A stretch of DNA of 10,053 bases from Bacteroidota bacterium (GTDB lineage: Bacteria > Bacteroidota > Bacteroidia > Bacteroidales > Dysgonomonadaceae), in the NCBI GenBank assembly GCA_023424395.1, contig JAFADY010000061.1:1-10053 (forward strand), given 5' to 3'. The position numbers and the translations under genes were made by a program. The notes beneath the pieces were generated by a model that was not told the origin of the DNA, searched no databases, and saw only the letters and a program-made list of their open reading frames with translations. Shown one piece after another: positions 1 to 6,121 of this stretch (its first letter is position 1; the number at the start of each line of letters is the position of its first letter).

Positions 1-329
1 ACGTGCTTTTGGCCGAAGCCGATGTTTCGTACGAACAACTTTACGAAATGGATGCGGTGAACGACGATTTCAAAACCACCGATGCCGTTATCGTAATCGG
101 CGCTAACGACGTTTTAAATCCTGCCGCCCGCGATGCGGTAGATACGCCCATTTATGGTATGCCCGTGTTGAACGTGGATGAAGCGAAAGATATTTTCATC
201 TGCAATTTCGACCTCAGTCCCGGCTACGCCGGAGTAGAAAATCCACTCTATACCCGTGCCGAAGGCGTGCATTTGTATTTAGGAGATGCCAAAGACTCAT
301 TGCAAAAATTAATTCAATTACTGGATTGA
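1..329 (+). CDS. pntB: NAD(P) transhydrogenase subunit beta, C-terminal part (5' end outside window)
   Basis: This is the 3' end of the gene for the beta subunit of the proton-translocating NAD(P)+ transhydrogenase, an inner-membrane enzyme that uses the proton gradient to drive hydride transfer from NADH to NADP+. The visible 108 residues correspond to the cytoplasmic NADP(H)-binding domain III. They show the family's typical runs LLAEADVSYEQLYEMD, VIGANDVLNPAARD, IYGMPVLNV and the near-terminal GYAGVENPLY, followed by a GDAKDSL segment. The frame is open from the first base; the GTG at position 3 is an internal valine codon, not a start. The stop is TGA at 327-329. The membrane part of this subunit and the alpha subunit should lie upstream. 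No clear intrinsic terminator follows. Identification is from recognisable family sequence and is secure; only the extent is partial. Confidence 0.95.
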   Translation, partial: VLLAEADVSYEQLYEMDAVNDDFKTTDAVIVIGANDVLNPAARDAVDTPIYGMPVLNVDEAKDIFICNFDLSPGYAGVENPLYTRAEGVHLYLGDAKDSLQKLIQLLD

Positions 330-415
330 TCATGATGGAGTATCAAAATCCATCCAAAAATGGGACAAAGTGAAGCATAAAATGGACATTCTACGATAAT
401 AATTGCCGTACATCC

Positions 416-446
416 TTTGTTAAGAAAAAAAAAACGTTTTACTTTG
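416..446 (+). promoter_or_regulatory. Candidate Bacteroidota-type promoter upstream of the DUF3467 gene
   Basis: A TTTG at 416-419 is followed after 19 bases by TTACTTTG at 439-446. This matches the Bacteroidota arrangement of a -33 TTTG and a -7 TAnnTTTG with one mismatch in the -7 box. An A-rich run and the palindrome AAAACGTTTT (431-440) lie between and partly overlap the -7 box. Transcription would start near 453, giving a leader of about 45 bases to the ATG at 499. This is a motif match only and is uncertain. Confidence 0.35.
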
Positions 447-498
447 TTAGCGCATATTCAGTGATTTTTACATTTAATTTAATCAATTACAACTATAA

Positions 499-810
499 AT
501 GGAAAACTTCAATCAGGAAAATCAAATTCAAATTGAGCTCACAGAGGAAGTTGCACAGGGAACCTATTCAAATTTAGCGATTATATCACACTCCACATCA
601 GAATTTGTGGTGGATTTTGTGCGTATCGTACCGGGTATTCCAAAAGCAAAAGTTAAGTCGCGCATAATTCTCACACCGGAACATGCCAAGCGTTTGTTGT
701 TCGCTTTAAAAGAGAATATCGACAAATTCGAGAAAATGAACGGAAATATTTCTGTAGGCAACGAACCGGGCGGTTTCTTTCCTCCATTGGGTGGAATGGG
801 ACAGGCATGA
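499..810 (+). CDS. DUF3467 family protein
   Basis: This is a small 103-residue soluble protein of the DUF3467 family, which is widespread in Bacteroidota and has no established function that I know of. The family core is well preserved: an N-terminal IQIELTEEVAQGTYSNLA segment, then SEFVVDFVRIVPG, then KAKVKSRIILTPEHAKRLL, and a helical stretch ending near residue 85. The C-terminal tail is glycine-rich and hydrophobic (GGFFPPLGGMGQA). No signal peptide or membrane segment is visible. The ATG at 499 gives the expected N-terminus. The gene lies 59 bases upstream of cydA on the same strand with no terminator between them, so it may share the cydAB transcript. Whether it is functionally linked to the oxidase is unknown. 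Family assignment is confident; the role is not known. Confidence 0.88.
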   Translation: MENFNQENQIQIELTEEVAQGTYSNLAIISHSTSEFVVDFVRIVPGIPKAKVKSRIILTPEHAKRLLFALKENIDKFEKMNGNISVGNEPGGFFPPLGGMGQA

Positions 811-869
811 ACGGGGAAACGATTATTTAAATAACAACGTACTCATTATAACTTAATACATTTTAGTTT

Positions 870-2456
870 ATGGAATTATTATTAGCATCTACAGTGGATT
901 GGGCAAGGGCGCAATTTGCCCTTACCGCCATGTACCACTGGATATTTGTGCCTCTCACACTCGGCTTGGGAGTTATTATGGCTATTATGGAAACCCAATA
1001 TGTGAGAACCGGTGAGGAATCGTGGAAAAAAACAGCCATTTTTTGGCAAAAACTATTTGCGATAAACTTCGTTATCGGGATAGCCACCGGTATCATCATG
1101 GAATTCCAATTCGGTACCAACTGGTCTAATTACAGTTGGTTTGTGGGCGATATTTTCGGCGCTCCGTTGGCCATTGAAGGTATTTTGGCTTTCTTTTTAG
1201 AGGCTACGTTTATTTCTATCATGATCTACGGATGGAATAGAGTGGGTAAGAAACTGCATTTGGCTTCAACCTGGTTGGTAGCGATTGGAGCAACATTATC
1301 CGCTTTGTGGATATTAATTGCCAACGCATGGATGCAATATCCGGTAGGAATGGAGTTTAATCCCGAAACCGTAAGAAACGAAATGACCGATTTTTGGGCT
1401 GTGGTGCTTTCTCCGGTCGCCATCAATAAATTCTTTCACGCGGTTGTCTCGGGATGGGGGCTTGCCGCTTCGTTCGTGGTGGGTGTTTCGGCTTGGTATT
1501 TATTAAAGAAAAGGCACATCGCTTTCGCGATCAGAAGCATGAAATTGGGCGCTATCTTCGGTTTCATATCCTTCGTTTTATTGGCTGTAACCGGCGATGG
1601 TTCTGCTTATGAAGTGGCCCAAAAGCAACCCATGAAATTGGCTGCCGCCGAGGGGCTTTACAAAGGACAAGAAGGAGCCGGATTGATCGCCATAGGTATG
1701 CTCAATCCTGAAAAGAAATCGTATAACGACGATGTGAATCCATACATTTTTAAGATAGAACTTCCCAAATTATTATCGTTACTGGGTTACAGAAACGCGA
1801 ATGCTTTCGTTCCCGGGATACAGGATATTGTGGACGGCGGTTACACGCTACCCGACGGCAGTACTGCTTTGTCTTTTAGAGAAAGACAAGAAAAAGGGAA
1901 ACTGGCCATTCAGGCGCTTGCCGATTATCAGTTGGCCAAAAAAGAAGGCCGCGATGCCGATGCCGCTAATCAAGAAACCATTTTACGTGAAAATTATCCT
2001 CATTTTGGTTACGGATACCTCGATGCCGAGGAAGACATCATTCCGAATGTTCCGCTTACGTTTTACAGTTTTCACCTCATGGTGATCATCGGATTTTATT
2101 TTATTTTATTCTTTGCGGTTGTATGGTTTTTGATCAAAAAGAATAAAATAACCGATAAAAAATGGATGCTGCATCTATCGCTATGGAGTATTGCGTTGGC
2201 ATATATTGCAGGGCAATTGGGTTGGATAGTGGCAGAATTTGGCCGCCAACCATGGACAATTCAGGATGTACTGCCTGTTGAAACGGCTGTCTCGGCAGTT
2301 TCTGCTGGAAATATCATCACCACTTTTGTGTTGTTTGCTATTGTATTTGCCGTACTGCTTGTTGCGGGGGTAACTATTTTAGTAAAAGAAATAAAGAAAG
2401 GCCCTGAATTAACCGAAATAGTTACGATAGAGAAGCCTGAGGGGGATTCGTACTAA
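870..2456 (+). CDS. cydA: Cytochrome bd ubiquinol oxidase subunit I
   Basis: CydA is the haem-carrying, quinol-oxidising subunit of cytochrome bd oxidase, an inner-membrane terminal oxidase that reduces oxygen to water with high affinity. At 528 residues it is close to the E. coli protein. Visible key residues: His23 in FALTAMYHWIFVPLTLGLG (high-spin haem ligand), Glu103 and Glu111 in the APLAIEGILAFFLEATF helix (proton channel and haem region), His190 in NKFFHAVVSGWG and Met404 in YSFHLMVIIGF (b558 ligands), and GRQPW at 458-462. Quinol-site residues Lys256 and Glu261 are present in KLAAAEGLY, and a long periplasmic Q-loop follows to about residue 390. Several hydrophobic helices flank these. 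The ATG at 870 places the first helix correctly. cydB follows after 27 bases. In this phylum the enzyme supports nanaerobic respiration with menaquinol (known for relatives; inferred here). Confidence 0.97.
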   Translation: MELLLASTVDWARAQFALTAMYHWIFVPLTLGLGVIMAIMETQYVRTGEESWKKTAIFWQKLFAINFVIGIATGIIMEFQFGTNWSNYSWFVGDIFGAPLAIEGILAFFLEATFISIMIYGWNRVGKKLHLASTWLVAIGATLSALWILIANAWMQYPVGMEFNPETVRNEMTDFWAVVLSPVAINKFFHAVVSGWGLAASFVVGVSAWYLLKKRHIAFAIRSMKLGAIFGFISFVLLAVTGDGSAYEVAQKQPMKLAAAEGLYKGQEGAGLIAIGMLNPEKKSYNDDVNPYIFKIELPKLLSLLGYRNANAFVPGIQDIVDGGYTLPDGSTALSFRERQEKGKLAIQALADYQLAKKEGRDADAANQETILRENYPHFGYGYLDAEEDIIPNVPLTFYSFHLMVIIGFYFILFFAVVWFLIKKNKITDKKWMLHLSLWSIALAYIAGQLGWIVAEFGRQPWTIQDVLPVETAVSAVSAGNIITTFVLFAIVFAVLLVAGVTILVKEIKKGPELTEIVTIEKPEGDSY

Positions 2457-2483
2457 TTTTACAAACGCATAAAAATTACAAAT

Positions 2484-3650
2484 ATGTTTACACTCGAATT
2501 TTTACAAAATTATTGGTGGTTCATCATAGCTTTACTTGGCGGATTGTTGGTATTTTTATTCTTCGTGCAAGGCGGGCAATCCATGATCTTTAGTTTGGGT
2601 AAAACCGAAAATGAAAGAAAATTAATTGTGAACGCGCTGGGCAGAAAATGGGAATATACTTTTACTACGTTGGTAACCTTTGGAGGAGCGTTTTTTGCAT
2701 CTTTTCCACTTTTTTACTCCACCAGTTTTGGCGGCGCTTATTGGGTTTGGATGCTTATTTTGTTTTCATTTATCCTTCAGGCCGTATCGTACCAATTCCA
2801 AGGAAGCGCCGGAAATATTTTGGGCGCAAAAACCTATCGTGCTTTTTTGGTTTTCAACGGTATTGTGGGAACCTTTGTTGTGGGCGTAGCGGTAGCTACT
2901 TTTTTCACCGGTTCGGAATTCACCATGAACAAAGCGAACATCGCCGGTTTAGGAGATTCCGGTTTCGTAATAAGTCAATGGCAAAATCCTTTGCACGGAT
3001 TAGAGGCGTTGGGAAACTTCAGAAACTGGGCTTTGGGGCTAGCCGTACTTTTCTTAGCGCGCACGTTGGCAAGTTTGTTTTTTGTGAATAGATTAGACCA
3101 CGACGTGTTGGTGGAAAGGTCAAGAAAAGCCACTTTGTACAACGGGCTGCCGTTTGTGGTGTTTTTCCTCGTTTTCCTTATTTGGACATTATTATCGGAT
3201 GGCTACGCTTGGCGCCCTGATGATGTAATGCCCGACAAACAGGTTATTTTTATGGAACCTTATAAGTATTTCAATAATTTAATTGAAATGCCCGTAGTGC
3301 TTGTTATTTTTGTCATAGGCGTGTTGGCCGTATTATACGGAATATTCGCCACCATTCTCAAGAAAAGCTTTACCAAAGGAATTTGGTTTGCGGGAGTAGG
3401 TACGGTGCTTACCGTTACCATGTTGTTTTTACTTGCAGCTTACAATAATACCGCTTATTATCCTTCTTACGTCGATTTGCAAAGTTCGCTTACGCTGCAA
3501 AACTCATCCTCGAGTTTCTTCACGCTTTCGGTTATGTCGGTGGTTTCGTTGCTTGTGCCGTTTGTCTTGGCATATATCATTTATGCCTGGAGGGCATTGG
3601 AAAAGAAAAAACTCAATTTACAAGAATTGGAGACCGATGGAGGTTATTGA
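2484..3650 (+). CDS. cydB: Cytochrome bd ubiquinol oxidase subunit II
   Basis: CydB is the second large membrane subunit of cytochrome bd oxidase and pairs with CydA. The 388-residue product has about eight or nine hydrophobic segments. It starts with a Trp-containing helix (residues 10-28) and ends with a helix near 350-370 followed by a short charged tail (ALEKKKLNLQELE). The loop around residue 50-60 keeps a Trp (GRKWEYTFTTLVTFGGAFFASFP), where E. coli has its WDGNQVW segment, but the sequence is diverged, as I expect for Bacteroidota CydB. The FVQGGQSM stretch near residue 28 lacks the aspartate seen at the comparable place in E. coli. The position 27 bases after cydA and before a strong terminator supports a cydAB unit. 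No separate small subunit gene (CydX-like) is visible in the gap or downstream. Confidence 0.96.
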   Translation: MFTLEFLQNYWWFIIALLGGLLVFLFFVQGGQSMIFSLGKTENERKLIVNALGRKWEYTFTTLVTFGGAFFASFPLFYSTSFGGAYWVWMLILFSFILQAVSYQFQGSAGNILGAKTYRAFLVFNGIVGTFVVGVAVATFFTGSEFTMNKANIAGLGDSGFVISQWQNPLHGLEALGNFRNWALGLAVLFLARTLASLFFVNRLDHDVLVERSRKATLYNGLPFVVFFLVFLIWTLLSDGYAWRPDDVMPDKQVIFMEPYKYFNNLIEMPVVLVIFVIGVLAVLYGIFATILKKSFTKGIWFAGVGTVLTVTMLFLLAAYNNTAYYPSYVDLQSSLTLQNSSSSFFTLSVMSVVSLLVPFVLAYIIYAWRALEKKKLNLQELETDGGY

Positions 3651-3666
3651 GCATACTAAATGTTCG

Positions 3667-3706
3667 AAAAAAGGGATGATCAAGGCGTATTATCCCTTTT
3701 TTTCTT
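3667..3706 (+). terminator. Intrinsic terminator after cydB
   Basis: A 14-bp stem (AAAAAAGGGATGAT at 3667-3680 pairing with ATTATCCCTTTTTT at 3689-3702, with one G-T wobble) encloses an 8-base loop and runs into a T-rich tail ending at 3706. It begins 16 bases after the cydB stop. The A-tract on the left side means it could also act on the other strand, although no minus-strand gene converges here. Confidence 0.85.
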
Positions 3707-3716
3707 AAATATCTAT

Positions 3717-3745
3717 TTTAGGAAATAATAAAAAATGTATTTTTG
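3717..3745 (+). promoter_or_regulatory. Candidate promoter for the lipoprotein-rsmG pair
   Basis: TATTTTTG at 3738-3745 fits the Bacteroidota -7 consensus TAnnTTTG exactly. A weak -33 candidate TTTA lies at 3717-3720, 17 bases upstream. The site follows the cydB terminator directly and would start transcription near 3752, about 20 bases before the ATG at 3772. This agrees with a new transcription unit starting here. The -33 match is poor, so the call is moderate. Confidence 0.45.
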
Positions 3746-3771
3746 TAAAGAATATTGATTAAACCTTACGT

Positions 3772-4659
3772 ATGCGAAAATACATATTATATGTTTTTGT
3801 TTTAACCGCTGTTTTTCTTGTATCTTGCAACAACATTAAAAACAGTAAATTCAGGGCAGATAACGGTATTGTTTTCGATACCATTTCGGTAAACAGGCAA
3901 CATTTTTTGGAAGGAGATACGGCCAATTCTTCTTGCAAAATAGAGATCGATTTTGTATATCCGGCTTCGAGCAAATACGCCGATGTGGATAGCCTGCAAC
4001 GCATTTTCATCAACAGGTTTTTCGGCTCGGCTTACGATTCTCTCAGCGCGCAGGAAGCCGTGGATAAGTATGTGGCCAGCTACATTGCCAATTACGAAAA
4101 AGATGCTTTAACTTTCAAAGAAACATTGCAGGGCGATTATAACACCGATATTTTTACGCCTGTTTTCGGCCACGATGACGATATGAATAACCTCCCCGAA
4201 AAATTCTACTCCTACAACGAGTCTTTGTCCGATTCGGTTTTTTACAATGCCTACGGCATCCTTTCGTTTCAGGTGAAGCAATCGAACAACAAAGGGGGCG
4301 ACGCCGTATTCAATTCTTATCAGAATTATGTAATAAACCTCGAAACGATGGATATGCTCACCGAAAACGATATTTTTAAACCCGGATACGACACCGCGTT
4401 GCGGCAATACCTCCAAACTTCTTTGATGGAACAAAACAGTGTAAAAAGCATAAACGATTTGGAGGATTTGGGATATTTCGGCATCGCTGAAATTATTCCC
4501 AATAAAAACTTCCTGGTCAACAACAAAGGCATCCGCTATACTTTCAACAAAGGCGAGTATTCGGCTTATCAGCTCAACGCGCCCGAAGTCTTTATTCCGT
4601 ATAATTCCGTCAACTCGTTGTTGCGCGATAATTCCATTGTTTCAAACCTCGCAAAATAG
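3772..4659 (+). CDS. Putative lipoprotein with DUF3298 (RsiV-like) domain
   Basis: The 295-residue product begins with a short basic start (MRKY), a hydrophobic stretch and a lipobox-like LVSC with Cys19, so it is very likely an exported lipoprotein. The residues after the cysteine (NNIKNSK) are not acidic, so the acidic surface-export signal described for Bacteroidota lipoproteins is not obvious. The mature part resembles proteins with a DUF4163-like N-terminal half and a C-terminal DUF3298 domain. The latter is suggested by NLETMDMLTENDIF, then ALRQYLQTSL, and the final block GIRYTFNKGEYSAYQLNAPEVFIPYNSVNSLL. DUF3298 occurs in the anti-sigma factor RsiV and in many periplasmic lipoproteins of unknown role; there is no cytoplasmic anti-sigma segment here. 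The stop shares one base with the rsmG start, indicating co-translation. The function is not known. Confidence 0.82.
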   Translation: MRKYILYVFVLTAVFLVSCNNIKNSKFRADNGIVFDTISVNRQHFLEGDTANSSCKIEIDFVYPASSKYADVDSLQRIFINRFFGSAYDSLSAQEAVDKYVASYIANYEKDALTFKETLQGDYNTDIFTPVFGHDDDMNNLPEKFYSYNESLSDSVFYNAYGILSFQVKQSNNKGGDAVFNSYQNYVINLETMDMLTENDIFKPGYDTALRQYLQTSLMEQNSVKSINDLEDLGYFGIAEIIPNKNFLVNNKGIRYTFNKGEYSAYQLNAPEVFIPYNSVNSLLRDNSIVSNLAK

Positions 4660-5279
4660 TGAACGTAATAGAAAAATACTTCCCGCATTTATCCGAAAAG
4701 CAAAAAGAGCAATACCGTGCTCTTTTTGCGCTTTATGCCGATTGGAACAACAAAATAAACGTGATCTCGCGCAAAGATATCGATAACCTCTATTTGCACC
4801 ACGTGTTGCATTCGATGGCAATAACCAAATACATACAATTCACCCCCCATACGCAAATAATAGATGTTGGTACTGGTGGAGGTTTTCCCGGCATTCCGCT
4901 GGCTATTTTTTTTCCCGATGTGCATTTTTTGCTGCTGGACAGCATAGGTAAAAAAGTGCGCGTGGCGCGTGAAGTAGCTTCCGCCATAGGATTAGAAAAC
5001 GTAGATTTTGCACACGCGAGAATCGAAGACGAAAAACGAAAATTCCATTTCGTGGTAAGCCGCGCCGTGATGACGTTGCCCCAATTGGTAGCAACATCCG
5101 CTAAAAACATCTCGCGCGAGCAAACCAACGCTTTACCTAACGGAATTATTTGCCTGAAAGGCGGCGATTTAACAAGCGAATTAAAGCCATTTAAAAACAA
5201 AGTGGAAACGCTTCCGCTAAAAAAATATTTCTCCGAAGAGTTTTTTGACACCAAACAGTTGGTTTATTTACCGGGGTAG
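4659..5279 (+). CDS. rsmG: 16S rRNA (guanine527-N7)-methyltransferase
   Basis: RsmG (GidB) transfers a methyl group from S-adenosylmethionine to N7 of G527 in 16S rRNA, a modification near the decoding centre whose loss gives low-level streptomycin resistance in several bacteria. The 206-residue length is typical. Seen in the sequence: YADWNNKINVISRKD near residues 26-40, LHHVLHSM at 46-53, the SAM-binding motif IIDVGTGGGFPGIPLAI at about 67-83, the LLLDSIGKKVRVA strand-helix unit, FHFVVSRAVMTLPQL, and a late GIICLKGGD strand. The start is GTG at 4659, whose first G is the last base of the preceding TAG stop (TAGTG). No ATG nearby would give a full N-terminus. Translation is probably coupled to the upstream lipoprotein gene. 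No clear terminator follows. Confidence 0.95.
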   Translation: MNVIEKYFPHLSEKQKEQYRALFALYADWNNKINVISRKDIDNLYLHHVLHSMAITKYIQFTPHTQIIDVGTGGGFPGIPLAIFFPDVHFLLLDSIGKKVRVAREVASAIGLENVDFAHARIEDEKRKFHFVVSRAVMTLPQLVATSAKNISREQTNALPNGIICLKGGDLTSELKPFKNKVETLPLKKYFSEEFFDTKQLVYLPG

Positions 5280-5369
5280 TGGAACAAAACTCACTTTATT
5301 CGAGAAACTCTTACTCTGCTGTTTAATCTTCCTCAACCCGTGCAAGCAAATAATCTCACGCAACCGCTA

Positions 5370-5398
5370 TTTTCTTTGAAAAGAAAAGACTAATTTTG
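5370..5398 (+). promoter_or_regulatory. Candidate promoter for the hydrolase-gcvP pair
   Basis: TAATTTTG at 5391-5398 is an exact match to the TAnnTTTG -7 element. The expected upstream TTTG is not at good spacing: TTTG at 5375-5378 is only 12 bases away, and a weaker TTTT at 5370-5373 is 17 bases away. A start near 5405 would leave a leader of about 40 bases. The rest of the 165-base gap (5280-5444) shows no gene, RNA or clear terminator. Confidence 0.4.
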
Positions 5399-5444
5399 CA
5401 TACAAAATTAAAATGCTTACCAAACAAAAAAATGTAATCGGTAA

Positions 5445-6095
5445 ATGAAAGTTAAAACGTTTGAATTTAATCCGTTGGCGGTAAATACGTACGTTGTTTC
5501 CGACGAAACCAAAGAATGCGTGGTGATAGACCCTGCGTGCTATTATCCCGACGAAAGGGAAACCTTGTTGAACTACATCCTCGACAACGACCTCCACGTC
5601 AGGCATATCATCAATACGCATCTGCATTTCGACCATATCTTCGGCGTAAATTTTATTGCTTCGCAATTCGATGTAAAACTACAAGCCCATCAAGACGATG
5701 AATTTTTGATCGCCGACCTGCCCGATCAGTTAAAGATGTTCGGCTTTCCTTCAAACGCGGATTTTAAGCCCGAGATAGGCAACTACCTCACCGAAAACAA
5801 CGTGATTTCATTCGGAAATCAGGAGTTCAAAATCTTGCACGTGCCCGGCCATTCACCCGGCAGCCTCTGTTTTTACAACGAGAAGACGCCTTGCGTTTTT
5901 GTGGGCGATGTGTTGTTCAATTCAAGCATCGGCAGGACAGACTTGCCCGGCGGCAACTTTGAGCAGCTTATCTCCGGCATTAAAACCAAACTTTTCACCC
6001 TTCCCGAAGAAACAGCCGTTTACTCCGGGCACGGCCCCATTACCACCATTGGTAGCGAAAAAGTACACAATCCTTTCTTTGAATCAGAAATATAA
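5445..6095 (+). CDS. MBL-fold metallo-hydrolase (glyoxalase II-like)
   Basis: This is a 216-residue soluble metallo-beta-lactamase-fold hydrolase of the short glyoxalase II / YcbL type. The metal-binding signature THLHFDH supplies His59, His61, Asp63 and His64. Further ligands are His136 in HVPGHSPGSLCF, Asp155 in VFVGDVLF and His196 in YSGHGP. The FNSSIGRTDLPGG segment after Asp155 is characteristic of this subgroup. It lacks the C-terminal glutathione-binding extension of classical GloB, so the true substrate may be another thioester or a related compound; the name hydroxyacylglutathione hydrolase should be used with caution. No signal peptide is present, so it should act in the cytoplasm. 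gcvP follows after 26 bases and may be co-transcribed. The ATG at 5445 gives the usual N-terminus (VKTFEFNPLAVNTYVV). Confidence 0.93.
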   Translation: MKVKTFEFNPLAVNTYVVSDETKECVVIDPACYYPDERETLLNYILDNDLHVRHIINTHLHFDHIFGVNFIASQFDVKLQAHQDDEFLIADLPDQLKMFGFPSNADFKPEIGNYLTENNVISFGNQEFKILHVPGHSPGSLCFYNEKTPCVFVGDVLFNSSIGRTDLPGGNFEQLISGIKTKLFTLPEETAVYSGHGPITTIGSEKVHNPFFESEI

Positions 6096-6121
6096 ATTAA
6101 CCCAATAAACTCATTCGTATT

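Noticed and set aside
334..354. Small hairpin GATGGA / TCCATC after pntB as a terminator
   Set aside because: Only 6 bp, with a 9-base loop and followed by A-rich rather than T-rich sequence; not a convincing intrinsic terminator.
857..864. TACATTTT as a -7 element for cydA
   Set aside because: Transcription would start at about the ATG itself, and no -33 partner is clear; a leaderless cydA is not supported.
6096..6121. Glycine riboswitch before gcvP
   Set aside because: Only 26 bases separate the genes, too few for the aptamer, and no such fold is visible in the 5280-5444 gap either.
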